NCBI GenBank assembly: GCA_022749755.1
Contig: CM040453.1
Coordinates: 10,983,368-11,047,367, forward strand
Source: Azadirachta indica
Lineage: Eukaryota; Streptophyta; Magnoliopsida; Sapindales; Meliaceae
Direction: 5' to 3'
DNA: 64,000 nt
Part shown: in pieces, positions 1-11,972 of the stretch
How positions within the stretch are numbered: the stretch's first letter is position 1
Layout of the letters: each line of letters begins with the position of its first letter
The notes under the pieces: generated by a model
Told to the model about the DNA's origin: nothing
Seen by the model: the letters and a program-made list of their open reading frames with translations, nothing else
Databases searched by the model: none
Made by a program: the position numbers and the translations under genes

Positions 1-59
1 TTTAAGCTTTTTTATAATGTTTAATATAAAATTTTTTAAGTAAGGTACATAATTTAGAC

Positions 60-488
60 AATGTAACTAAGAGTTTATGAAATTTGATGGAATGAAAATA
101 TTATAGACAAGTGTCTTCTCATAAAACAACTTGAAAATTAAAAAATAGGACCAGATAAAAAAAAGGCTAGATCTACTTCAAACTTTGTGGTCGGAAATAC
201 AATATTATACCATATTCCAATGGGAGAACAATAAAAGTAAAACATTAAAAAGAAAAAAAAAAAGAAAAAAAGAAGAAGAAAGGGTCTTGTCACAGAAGAA
301 TCGCCCCAAAGGGGAAAGGATTGCTTGATAGACAACCCAGAACTCTTCTCCACCTCACTCTAAGCATAAGCTTTATTTTTATTTTTCATACAGCTTTATA
401 CCCATTGAATATTTTTGCTTCCACCTAAATTTTCCCACCACATCTTTTCTATTATCTATTTATTTTTATTTGATAGAGCAAGATTTAA
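60..488. repeat. Fragment of the FT-upstream block (third copy)
   Basis: This stretch matches two other places in the window: about 36220-36560, 3.2 kb upstream of FT copy 1, and about 55640-55990, upstream of FT copy 2. Shared landmarks in the same order and orientation include GACCAGATAAAA, GGATTGCTTGA, ACAACCCAGAACTCTTCTCC and GCATAAGCTTTATTTTTATT. The match fades near 488. Because the block lies upstream of a minus-strand FT gene in both other cases, its presence here suggests a further FT copy to the left of base 1. No protein-coding potential is evident. Confidence 0.8.
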
Positions 489-987
489 AAAAAAAAAGTT
501 ATTTTTAGTTTTATCTCTAATTTATTAATATATATTAAATATATCATTAATTTATTAAAAATAATCATTTTACCCTAAAATAACAGTAAAATAATGATTC
601 CTAATTTTACTTTTAATTAAAAATAAAAAGAATAATATATTTTTAGTTCCTAATCTTTGACAAAATAATAATAATGACATAAATTGAACAAATTGTGACA
701 CTTTAGTCCGCATTATTACGTTTATCATTTTTTGATAAAATTTTTAGGGTATTTGCTCTTTTTCCTCAACATTAAAAAATGATAATTTCACTGTATTTAA
801 TAAAAAATTTGAAGAAAGTACACTTTTCTTGCCATTTCTTAAAAAAAGATGCATAAACTTCTCTTATCATCTTTTTTTTGAAAAATTCATTAACTCTATC
901 ATTTTCTTGTTGTAGAAAAAATCTCTTTAGTAAAAAAAATATATTTTCAGTCAATTTTTTTACTTTAAGTTATATTTTATTATGATA
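489..987. other. AT-rich intergenic stretch, nothing recognised
   Basis: Very AT-rich sequence with poly-A and poly-T runs between the FT-upstream fragment and the chromovirus. No coding or RNA signal seen. Its last five bases, TGATA, are the target-site duplication of the neighbouring retrotransposon. Confidence 0.6.
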
Positions 988-2721
988 TGTAGTACTCAGA
1001 TTTTTTAATTAATACATATATATATAAATTAAAATAATAATGATAATAAGAATAAGAATGTTCATTTGAAATAAATTATTTGATTATGGATAGATGAGTC
1101 TATATTTTACAAGGAAAGGATTAATAAGTAATAAGATTTTACATTGTGGGTAAAAAGATAAAAAATAAAGAGTTCAGGAGTTTGAATGAAAATTAAGAGT
1201 CAAAATGTTTCTTCTCAATTTGCTTACTGGGTGGAAAAAAAATAAACAAAATGAATAAAAAAAAAAAAAGAGAATGAAAGGACAAAAGGGCATCGACAAT
1301 GTGTTGGCACAATAAGAGAAAACCAAATGTTGAGTGGTGAAAGAAAGATGAGATAGTAGGCATTTTGTACAAATTTGAGCTTTTCTTTCATTTATAACAA
1401 AAGGAAAATAGAAAGCCAAAGACAGATCCCGAGAGAAGAGGAGAAAGAAAGAGTGAAGGTTTAGTTTGAATTTATATTTTTAAATGATTGATTTTAATTT
1501 TGTAAATTAGTAAATTATATATTCTAGTTGTAGAATATTAAACTGTTCGTACATAAATTTATGTTTAAAATATATATATACATTTTAGGTAATTAGATTT
1601 GGATTTTTGGATTATTATTCATTATTATTTGTTAAATTGATATTAGGAGGTGACTGGTAGGAGAAAAACAAACTGAGGCATAAAATTGTCACACGTTTGT
1701 CAGGTAGGTATTTATATGCATTTGGTAAATTTTGGTTTTAAAACTGAAGAGTAGGGTGTTTAATTGCAGAATATGTTTTAATAAATATGTATGAAATTCC
1801 TGAATCATCACGTGTTGATTTAATTAATTATTTTTTGAATTGAGTTTAAATAATAATTTTCATAAGAATGTTAAATTTACAAATGCAGTGAGAAAATTGT
1901 ATCAATACATGTTGTATTTTTATAAATATATGGTTTGTATGAAAATGTTGTGAAATGAATTGATAAATGAGAATGTGATGGCCATAGTTGTTATGACGTG
2001 GCACCGGTATTTAGGGCGATGGTCCTTGAAAATAATGATCTTAAAGGTCGTTCTTGTTGGGGCGACAGCCCTAAAAAAAATGCCCTTAAAGATCATTTTT
2101 GATAGGATAACGATTTTTGAGAATAATACCCCTAAAGTACATATGGCTAGTTTTTGGGGCGGCAGTTTTTCAAAACAATACCTGAAAGTATACAAGCACA
2201 AAATTTATGAATATTTTTATGGAATTATGTGTTTTACATTGTTTACATGAATATTGAAATTGAAATTTGGATTTAATATTTTGTTATGCTCTTTGTTGGA
2301 AATTAAGAAGTACTTTTATGTTCAAACTTATTTATTATAAATTTTAAAATTTCCTTTGTTTATAAATATTTATTAGGTATTAGCTCATCCCCACCTTTGA
2401 ACTTTAGGTAATACTGGAGATTTGTAAATAGAAGACAAAAGATACTTCATGACCAAGATTTTGCCACTTTTGAAATTATGTATAATTATAGGAGCAAGAT
2501 TTTGCAATGTATGATTTTGATGTAATTTTCATGCTTGTATTTGGATGTTAGAAGTCATGAAACTGATTATATTTTGTTAATTAATGAAATGAAGTAGTTG
2601 GTGTTTAATTTTATTGGAAGTGTTTAGAGTGAAATTTTAAAACTTACAGGATTACATATTTGACTTACATTACATTATACTAAAAATTCTATTGAAATTT
2701 CTTAAAATTAGGGATGTTACA
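988..2721 (+). repeat. 5' LTR of the chromovirus
   Basis: 1,734 bp direct repeat of 8089-9834, with TG...CA ends. It contains a degenerate internal minisatellite (about 2011-2200) whose units share AATAATG followed by CCCCTAAAG or close variants. Short open frames here are not conserved between the two LTRs and are not genes. Confidence 0.92.
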
Positions 2722-2726
2722 AAAGT

Positions 2727-2738
2727 TGATATCAGAGT
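2727..2738 (+). other. Primer-binding site (initiator Met tRNA type)
   Basis: TTGATATCAGAG a few bases after the 5' LTR resembles the plant initiator-Met site TGGTATCAGAGC with a G to A change. It is where the tRNA primer for minus-strand cDNA would anneal. The leader from here to the gag start at 3556 shows no coding signal. Confidence 0.75.
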
Positions 2739-3555
2739 TTAGGGTTAGAATTTTGTAGACATCTTTTATGATAGTGGAAAATTTTTAGAGATATTTTAGC
2801 CTATTGTTACCTGCACCTTATTATTGTATATGAATTTTTAATTTTAATATGTTTGGTCTTGTAGTATAGGGAGGACTAAGTACAACAGATGGAGCTGTGT
2901 AAATAGGAATGAGCAGTGTGCTCTAAGTGGTGTTCTCGTGAAGGACCTGCGAAGGATGTATGCTAATAGGATGAGAGACAAATTGGCAGGGACTATTATG
3001 CGTTACTCAGATACTAATTTAGGTTTGGGTACTTTTGAAAATGTAAGGAATAAGGCATTAATGGGTTTAAAGGTTTACGGTAAGGGAGTGAATTAGAATA
3101 AACTCGTGACACAATGTTTATACTATATTAGAAGATTTCTAAATACTTATAGAACTAAAAGACATTGGATGAAGAAGTTAAAAGAAAGTTTAGTTGGTGA
3201 GGTGAGTCCCAAGGGTGAGGAAAGTACAACCGGTGGATAAGTGGAAGCAATCACTAACACTAGATCCTTTTCCTATTAGGATGGAGGAACCTTTTGAGCT
3301 TGTTGTTATAAATACACTTATACAAAATGGTGGTGAGATGGTGTAGGCAAGACAAACTAGATAACGACTAACTATGTAGTGTTTTTGTATATAAGTTTTG
3401 TTATCCTTTGAGTATCCTTTATTGGTTTTGTTGTAAAGAATTATAAACTTATATGATAATGTATGAATGAATTTTGTTTTATTTGCGTTATTGAGACTTA
3501 TTCATTTTGTGCTGCTTTACTTTGACTGTTATGACATGAAATCTATTATTTTAGT

Positions 3556-4720
3556 ATGTCTAATAATAGAGAAATAGAGGTATCCTCTTCACATAGAGAA
3601 GAAGAGTTTGGTGAGTTTTGCCAAGTGATGAGAGAATTTGTTATTGCTTTTCGTGGGATTACTAGTAATTTCTAAAACCAAGGTAATGGTAATGGAAGTT
3701 AGAATATGTCAGAGTTTAGTAAATTCCAGAACTAAATCCTCCAGTTTTTAGTAAAAAATCTAGTCCATTAATTGCTGAGGAATGGGTGGAACAAATTAAC
3801 CGAATTCTATATGCTATGTAAGCACCCAAAAAGATTTGGGTTAAACTTGCAACATTTTAATTGACTGAGCAGACAAATCATTGGTGGAATATTGTTAAAA
3901 TTACAAAACCGGAGGAAGAATGGACATGGGATGCTTTCAAAGAAGCCTTTATAGGTAAATATTTTCCTGAGGTATTTCATGATGCCATGCTATATGAATT
4001 TATTCATCTAACTCAAGGAAGTATGACACTGGCACAATATTAGGTAAGGTTTAAAGCATTAAGTCGGTTTACAACTTCAATGATTTCAAAGGAGAAAGAT
4101 AAGACTAAGCAATTTATGAAAGGTTTAAGGCCGTCACTTCAACATGAACTTATAGTGTTGAACCTTTAGAACTATTTGGAAGTGGTTGAACGAGCCTTGA
4201 TGATAGAACAAGATAAGGAAGAAATCAAGCAAATAGTGGAATCAAAGAAGAGAAGTTCTGACCAGAAGCTACCTAGGTGGGGAGAGAATAGACAAATGAA
4301 ATGTCAGTCTCCAATCCATGATAACTGAGGTCCCCGCAAGATACTAGGTGTATGTTTTGAGTGTGGGCAACAAGGTCATCACTGAAATATGTGTTTGCGT
4401 TTAAGGTAAACACAAGGTCAAACAACCAGATCTGTTTAGGGAAGCACCCAAGATGACCAGAGGTCCTGTATACCTTTAGGTGTGTGTTTTGAATTTGGAG
4501 AACGTGGGCATTATTGAAATCAATGTTGACATTTAATGCAGACACCGAGTTAGATGACTAGCTCACAGCAGAGGAATGCTCAGTCAATAGCACAACAAAG
4601 TCAACAAGGTAGGCAGTCACAACAAAGAAATTATAAGCAATCGCCTCAGAGGTCTCAAGTGTCGCAAGGGCGAAGAAGACCTAAAGTTTAGGGCAGGGCT
4701 TATGCTTTTACTCAGGATGT
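3556..4720 (+). pseudogene. gag polyprotein remnant of the chromovirus
   Basis: Starts ATG TCT AAT AAT and reads in pieces as a Ty3/Gypsy gag. A retrotransposon gag core is visible around 3770-4250, including the WW dipeptide of NHWWN and a segment ending LTQGSMTLAQY followed by a stop. Two zinc-knuckle-like segments follow near 4350-4390 (CFECGQQGHH) and 4490-4530 (CFEFGERGHY); the second has lost its second Cys. Many stops are TAG where CAG or TGG is expected. The product would have coated element RNA in virus-like particles; no intact frame remains. Confidence 0.85.
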
Positions 4721-7700
4721 GGATTGACTAGATCATATTGTAGTAGAAGGTATTTTTCTTTTATTTAGTACTTGGGCTAGAATATTATTTGATTTTGGTG
4801 CTCCGCATTCCTTTATTTCAACAGAACTTGTATCTTCTTTGGCTATAAAGACTGAACCTTTATAATTGTGCCATAATTGGGAAATTGATGTGGGTGTTTA
4901 TAAAGTCAAATTTGGGTTAGTTGTGATGAAAATGGTGTATTATGATGTGATACTAGGTATGGATTAGTTGTCATCTTTCCACGCAATTATATATTGCCAA
5001 AGAAAAAAGGTAACTATTAATCTTTCTAATGGTGAAAGATTTCATATCATTGGAAGTAGGAGAACCAATCATCATTATACCTATGTTGGATATAATGAAC
5101 ATAAAAATTATTTAGGATAAGTGGTGAGTATGATGAGTTGTGATGCTAATGATTCAGTAACTTTAATTGTTTCAATAATTGACGAGTTTCAAGATATATT
5201 TTCTGATGATTTACCTAGATTACCCCTTAAGAGAGAAGTAGATTTTACTATTGAGACATATTTTGATACCTCACCAATTTCAATAACCCCTTATAGGATG
5301 ACACCAGCTGAACTACAAAAGTTAAAGATTCAGTTGCATGAGTTACTAGATAAATGGTTCATTTGACCTAGTAGCTCTTCTTAGAGAGCACCAATTTTGT
5401 TTTCCTACAAAGAAGGATAGGACTTTGAGATTGTATGTGGACTATAGATAATTGAACATGGTGATAGTAAAGAACAAATGCCCTTTACCTAGAATTGATG
5501 ACTTGTTTGATCACCTGCGTGATTCTAGATACTTCTTGAAGATCAACCTTCGATCTGCTACCACTAATTGAGAGTTAGAGACAAAAATATCCCAACAACG
5601 ACTTTCTGTACTAGATATGGACATTTTGAGTTCGTAGTGATGCCATTGGGTTTAACTAATGCTCCTGCAGCATTTATGGATTTGATACATAGAATTTTTC
5701 AGCCCTACCTTGATTAGTTTATGGTAGTGTTTGTTGACGATATTTTAATATATTCTAAGTCAGAGGAAGAGCGTGAGCAATACTTGCGCATTACTTTACA
5801 ACTATTGAGGGAACACAATTTATATGCAAAGTGGAGTAAATGTGAGTTCTAAATGATTGAAGTTAAATTTCTTGGACATATAGTGTCAAACGAAAGTATT
5901 TTTGTAGATCATGCTAAGGTAGAGGCAGTGCTTAGCTGGAATAAGCTAAAATATATGTCAAAGATTAGAAGTTTCTTGGGTCGAGTAGGATATTACTGTA
6001 GATTTGTGAAAGATTTTCTCGAATAGCAGCAACTTTGACTCAATTAATTAGAAAAAGGGGTGAAATTTGAGTGGAACAATGAATGTGAGTAAGCCTTTAT
6101 AGAATTGAAAAATTTTTGACCTCAGCCCTAGTTTTAGTTATTCCTGAGCGGGGTGTAGGGTATATGGTTCATTGTGATACTTCACATGTGGGTCTTGATT
6201 GTATTTTAATGCAATCAGAGAGAGTAGTTGCGTATGGTTTATGCCAACTGAAGGCCTATGAGCACAGTTACCCTACACATGACTTAAAAATTGCTACCAT
6301 CGTATTTGCGTTAAAAATATGGAGACATTATTTGTGTGGTGAGAAATTCGAAGTATTCTCAGATCATAAAAGTTTTCGATATCTTTTTACCTAAAAGGAT
6401 CTTAATTTGAGGCAGATAAGGTGGATGGAATACCTAGAAGATTATGATTTCACCTTACATTATCATCCCGATAAAGTTAGTGTAGTAGCAGATGCTTTGA
6501 GTAGAAAATCTCAGGGCACGTTGGCAAGATTTTCCTATCGAAGGTGGACGATGTGTAATAATTTAGAAAATTTTGATTTGAGGATTAATGAATTAGGAAG
6601 ACAACCCTTCTTGTTCAACCTAGTAGCCCAACCTACCATCCTTCAGAAGGTGATTATTGCTCAGCAAAGTGATCCTAAAGTTAAATCAGTACGAGCCAAA
6701 TTAGAGAATGGTAAGGCCATAGAAGGGTGATTTATAAATTCATGCAGTGGTTTAAGGTTTTCTGGTATACTTTTTGTACCATCAGGCAAGTCTTTTAGAA
6801 AAGATGTGCTTAGTGAGGTTCACAGGTCTAAATTTACCATACATTATGGTGGTACAAAGATGTACCAAACACTTGCGTAGATGTTTCTGGTGGAATGGGA
6901 TGAAGAAAGATGTAGGGGAATTTGTGGCTAAATGTTTGACATGGAAACATGTGAAAGCAGAACATCAGAAACCAGCAGGATTACTTCAACCTCTTCCACT
7001 GGTGGAATGGAAATGAGAACATGTAACTATGAATTTTGTGAGAGGGCTACCCAAAACCCGAAATAATCATGAAAGTGTATGGGTAATTGTGGACAGACTA
7101 ATAAAATCTGCTTATTTTCTGCTTGTCAAATCTATTGATTCTCTAAAATCTTTAAGTAGATTATATGTCTAGGAGATAGTAAGACTGCACGGGTTGCCTT
7201 TATCAATTGTATCTAATAGAGATACAAGATTTACATTGCAATTTTGGAGAAGTTTGCAGAAAGTTATGGGCACTCAGTTGAATTTTAGTATAGTCTATCA
7301 TCCTTAGACAGATGGTTAATCTGAGAGAGTTATCCAAGTATTATTAAATATGCTCAGATCTTGTGCTTTAGATTTTTAAGGCTCTTCGGCTAAGTATTTA
7401 CCTTTAATCAAATTTTCTTACAACAATAGCCAGCAAACTAGTCTTAAAATGGTTCTTTTTGAGGTAGTGTATGGTAGACCTTGTCGATCTTCTATTTGTT
7501 GGGTAGAGGTTAGTGAGGCATCAATTGTGGGATCTGAATTGGTAAGAGAAATTATTGAGAAAGTAAAGGTGATTAGAATTTGAAGAGTTACGTAGATCAT
7601 AAACGGAGACCATTAGAATTTGAAGTAGGTGATCATGTTTTCCTAAAGGTCAAGTCTTATACCAGAATAGTTAGGTTTGGGAAGAGTGGGAAGCTTACTC

Positions 7701-8062
7701 TAAGGTTTATTAGTCTTTTTAAGATTTTAGAACAAATTGGTCAAGTATCTTATAGATTAGCTTTACCTCCCCAGCTATCACAAATCCACGATATTTTTCA
7801 TATCTCAATGCTTAAAAAGTACCAGCCAAATCCTTCCCATGTCTTGGAATGGAAAGACCTTACAATGAATGAAAATGTTTCTTATGAAAAGAAGCTCGCT
7901 CAAATCCTAGATTGTAAGAACAAGTTTTCCATAAAAAGATTATCCGATTGGTGAAGCTTTTATGGCAGCATCATTGAATGGAGGAAGTTACATGGGAACT
8001 TGAAGACCGAATGCTATCTTAATAACCAAAGCTATTTTCATCGAATACATAAATTTTGATGA
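4720..8062 (+). pseudogene. pol remnant: protease, RT, RNase H, integrase, chromodomain
   Basis: Protease: the active-site region near 4790 reads FDFGAPHSF, with Phe where DSG or DTG is expected. Reverse transcriptase: about 5120-6100, with catalytic [10 protein letters not shown] at 5730 onward and several stops. RNase H: 6116-6520, with [10 protein letters not shown] and [11 protein letters not shown], ending [18 protein letters not shown]. Integrase: about 6770-7960, with HYGGTKMYQTL in the zinc-binding region and a C-terminal part containing HDIFHISMLKKY. A chromodomain (LLWQHH, EEVTWELEDRM) is read at about 7950-8030 after a frameshift near 7950. The domain order is that of Ty3/Gypsy chromoviruses. 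Confidence 0.9.
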
Positions 8063-8072
8063 CAAAATTTTT

Positions 8073-8088
8073 TTAAGGTGGGGAGAAT
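8073..8088 (+). other. Polypurine tract of the chromovirus
   Basis: Purine-rich AAGGTGGGGAGAA immediately upstream of the 3' LTR, the expected site for plus-strand priming. Confidence 0.7.
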
Positions 8089-9834
8089 TGTAGTACTCAG
8101 ATTTTTTAATTAATGCGTATATACAAAAATTAAAATAATAATGATAATAAGAATAAGAATGTTCATTTAGAATAGATTATTTGATTATGGATGGATGAGT
8201 ATATATTTTACAATAAAAGGAATAATAAGTAATAAGATTTTAAATTGTAGGTAAAAAGATGAAAAATGTAGAGTTCAGGGGTTTGAATGGAAATTAAGAT
8301 TCAAAATGTTTCTTCTTAATTTGCTTAATCAGTGGAAAAAATGAATGAAATGAATGAAAAAAAGAAAAAAAAAAAGAATGAAAGGACAAAAGAGCATGTG
8401 GTAATGTGTTGGCACAATAAGGGAAAACCAAATGTTGAGTGGTGAAGAAAAGGTGAAGCAGTAGGTATTTTGTATAAATTTGAGCTTTGCTTTCATTTAT
8501 TACAAAAGGAAAATTGAAAGCCAAAGACAGAACCTGAGAGAAGAGGAGAAAGAAAGAAAAAAGGTTCGGTTTGAATTTATATTTTTAGATAATCGATTTT
8601 GGTTTTGTAAATTAATAAATTATATATTTTAGTTGTAGAATATTAAACTGTTAGTATATAGTTTAAAATATATATATATATACATTTTAGGTAACTAGAT
8701 TTGAATTTTTGGATCATCATTCATTATTATTTGTTAAATTAGTATTAAGAGGTGATTGAGAGAAGAAGGACAAACCAATACAGGCATAAAATTATTACAC
8801 GTTTGTCAAGTAGGTATTTATATGCATTTGATAAATTTTAGTTTTAAAACTAAAAAGTAGGGTGGTTAATTACAGTAAATGTTTTGATAAATGTGTATGA
8901 AATTCTTGAATCACCACATGTTGATCCAATTAATTATTTTTAAAATCAAGTTTAAATAATAATTTTCATAAGAATGTTAAATTTACAAATATAGTGAGAA
9001 AATTGTATTAATACGCGTTGTATTTTTATAAATATATGGTTTGTATGAAAATGTTATGAAATGAATTAATAAATGAGAATGTGATGGTTATGATTGTTGT
9101 TGTTGTGATGTGGCATCAATATTTGGGGCGACGATCCTTAGGAATAATGTCTCTAAAGGTCGTTTCTGTTGAGACGATGGTTCTTGGGAATAATGCCCCT
9201 AAGATCATTTTTGATGGGATGACGATCCCTGAGAATAATGCTCCTAAAGTACGTATGGCTAGTTTTTGGGACGGCAATACTTCGGAACAATGCTCGTAAA
9301 GTACACAAACAAAAAATTTATGAATATTTTTATGAAATTATGTGTTTTACATTGTTCATATGAATATTGAAATTGAAATTTTGATTTAATATTTTGTTAT
9401 GCTCTTTGTTGGAAATTAAGAAGTGTTTTTATGTTCAAACTTATTTATAACAAATTTTAAAACTACTTTTACATATAAATATCTATTGGGTATTAGCTCA
9501 TCCCTATTTTTCAAGTTTAGATAGTGTTGGAGATTTGTAAGTAGAAGACAAAAGATACTTCAAGATCAATATTTTACTACTTTTGAAACTATGTGTAATT
9601 ATAGGATTAATATTTTACAATGTATAGTTTTGATAAAATTTTCATGCTTGTATTTGGATGTTAGAAATCATGGAAACTGATTATATTTTGTTAATTAATA
9701 AAATGAAGCAGTTGGTGTTTAATTTTATCGGAAGTGTTTAGAGTGCAATTTTAAAACTTACAGAATTACATGTTTAATGTACATTATAGTGTAGCAGAAA
9801 TTCTGTTGAAATTTATTAGAATTAGGATGTTACA
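8089..9834 (+). repeat. 3' LTR of the chromovirus
   Basis: 1,746 bp copy of the 5' LTR with visible base differences throughout, so the insertion is not recent. Its minisatellite (about 9120-9303) shows three to four degenerate units of about 45 bp containing AATAATG. Followed directly by the TGATA duplication. Confidence 0.92.
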
Positions 9835-9944
9835 TGATACAACATGTATTGGCATACTACATTGTAGTTTATAAAGATACAATTTATTTCAATCAACTAT
9901 TCCTTTAATTTCATTAATTATAAATGGGGAAAAAATGTCTTTTA

Positions 9945-11165
9945 CTTAAATTTTAATAAAAATCATAAGCAAATACTTTAAATTTGAAGTTATCTTATTG
10001 TGATAAAGTATAAGATAAAAAATGTGCCTACCATAGTTTGAAGTTAGACATGAGGAATTTGGACATGAGGTCGTTAATGACATGATGCTTCTTACCACTA
10101 TGCCACTTATACATTTTGAATTAGTTTTCAAAATTGGCATATATAATCATACAAAGGACATTCAAAATTGTACAATAAATTAATATAATAAAAATAAAAT
10201 TATGTAAAAATAATAATATTTTAAGATAAAATTGTAAAAAATTTAAGGGTATCATTGTTAAAAGAAGTAAATTAAGAATACATTATTTTAAAGTCAAAAT
10301 GTTATATTAGTTATTATGCATTGGCGATAGGGATAAAATAGTTTATTTATATGGCTTTTAAATATTAAGGATATAATAGTCATTTTATATGATTGTATAT
10401 TAACTTCAGTAGGTATTTTTCTTCTGTCCAAATTTCAAGCGGTATTTATTAATCTTTAAATATTAGGGGTATTTGTGTTTAGTTTACTGTTTAGGGGTAT
10501 CTCTTAATTTTTCTTATATTGATTAATCATATTTTTACTAGTGCTACATTTATAATTCATTAACACTAATGAAAATAACTTTTTACTGTGAATATTAGAT
10601 TATTTACTTTAAAATTAATTTTTAAATTAAATGATTGTAATTTTTTTAAAATTTAATTTTTTTAATAGATATGGCATGTAATTTAAAATGTAATTTTTTA
10701 TATTTATGTATTAATAGTAAATTTTAAATATAATGAATTTTAAAGTTAATAATTTAAAAAATTATTTTTAAAATTAATTTTTAATAATTACTAATTAACA
10801 ACAGTTTTAAAAAAAAATTAATTTTAAAGTAAACAACATATTCACAGTAAAAAAATATTTTGATTAGTACTAATAAATATAAATTTCACATAATTAAAAA
10901 TATGATTAATAAATATAATTTACAGTTTATAATAATATCAAAAATAATTTCTTATTACGAATGCCTTTTTGTAATTACATATGGCCAATTTTGAAAAATA
11001 ATTCAAAATGTGTAAGCGGTGTAGCGGTAAGAAACATGTCGTTAACAACTTCATGTCTAAGGTTTAAACCATGATAAATATATATTTTATGTTATATTGT
11101 ATTACAATGAGATATCATTAAATTTAAAGTAGTTGACATGAGATTTTTATTTGAATTTGAATAAA
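9945..11165. mobile_element. Long inverted-repeat element without a gene (MITE/MULE-like)
   Basis: The left 210 bp (about 9945-10160) and right 200 bp (about 10960-11160) are imperfect reverse complements. Examples are CTTACCACTATGCCACTTA on the left against the complement of TAAGCGGTGTAGCGGTAAG on the right, and CATTTTGAATTAGTTTTCA against its counterpart. No transposase is present. Target duplications were not resolved. Probably a non-autonomous DNA transposon. Confidence 0.7.
10522..10912. repeat. Inner inverted repeat nested in the 9945-11165 element
   Basis: About 100 bp at the left end of this interval is the reverse complement of about 100 bp at its right end. Shared strings include TTTTTACTGTGAATAT, TTTACTTTAAAATTAATTTT and ATTAATCATATTTTTA. 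The loop is AT-rich. It is either a second small transposon inserted in the first or part of one long hairpin. Confidence 0.65.
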
Positions 11166-11324
11166 AGATGATTTTTTTCCCCCTATACTAGCCAATGGAA
11201 TTAATAGAAAAGTACATGGTTGAAATAAATGGTTGTTAATATAAGAAAATTAACCTTAGGCTGGACCCCAAGTCTAAGCCAAAATTACATTATTTTATCC
11301 AGATAATGTATAAACACTAAGAGT

Positions 11325-11700
11325 GGGCAAAAAATCTAAAAACCCAAAATTCGAATCGGACCAAATCGAACCTATTGGTTTTTATATATTATTCGGTCTA
11401 GTTCAATTTTGATTTATAAGAAACTGAAATTTTTTTGTTCGATTTTGGTTCCAACACTAAGAACTTGAATTGAATAGAAGTAGTGTCTCAAAAGAAAACG
11501 ATGTCATTCTGTAATTTTAATATATAAAATAAGTACTAAAATTTAAACAGTAATTGAACCAAACTAACCATTCAGTTCATATTGGTTCGATTAAGTTTCA
11601 ATTCGGTTATAAATTTCAATTCGATTCGATTCGGTCTAAAAATTTGTAAACCCAAAAATTCCGGTTTACCCAAGGTGAACCGGAATTTTTGGGTGGAACA
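11325..11700. mobile_element. Short non-autonomous element with a perfect-looking terminal hairpin
   Basis: The left side (AAACCCAAAATTCGAATCGG) and right side (AATTCGATTCGATTCGGTC, GTAAACCCAAAAATTCC) carry the repeated GGTTCGGTT/AACCGAACC-type wording common in small plant hAT-related MITEs. At 11651-11693 there is a hairpin with 20 bp arms, one mismatch and a 3-base loop. No coding capacity. Family assignment is tentative. Confidence 0.45.
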
Positions 11701-11972
11701 TGGAACAAATCAATCCATACCCAGTTCTAATAAAAGATATAAGTAAACTCAACCCACTTTTTGGGTTCAAATTATAGGTTATGGTGTGGAAAGTAAAAGT
11801 ATACTAAAGTTTGGTCAAAATCAATATAATGTCTTTAGACTTAACCTACTTGAAAGCACTTGGACTAAAAAAATCCATTGTATGATTAAGTTAATGCAAA
11901 AGAAAGACAAAAGCCCAAAAAACTTTTTCGTTTCTATAGCCCAAAAACTTATTTAAGGTTAATTAAAATAAG
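11700..11972. other. Intergenic stretch, nothing recognised
   Basis: AT-rich sequence between the small inverted-repeat element and the Athila LTR. No gene or repeat recognised. Confidence 0.5.

Larger units (their letters stand above)
988..9834 (+). mobile_element. Full-length Ty3/Gypsy chromovirus (Tekay/Del-like), defective
   Basis: An 8.85 kb LTR retrotransposon. Both LTRs start TGTAGTACTCAG and end GATGTTACA, and the element is flanked by a perfect 5 bp duplication TGATA (983-987 and 9835-9839). A primer-binding site similar to initiator-Met tRNA follows the 5' LTR, and a purine tract precedes the 3' LTR. The internal order gag, protease, reverse transcriptase, RNase H, integrase, chromodomain places it in the chromoviruses. 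LTRs of about 1.7 kb and the C-terminal pattern suggest the Tekay/Del lineage; this lineage call is less certain. Every gene carries many stops and frameshifts, so it cannot move by itself. Confidence 0.93.

Noticed and set aside
1920..2250. Open frames inside the chromovirus LTR (also 9081-9299)
   Set aside because: They follow the minisatellite and are not conserved between the two LTRs.
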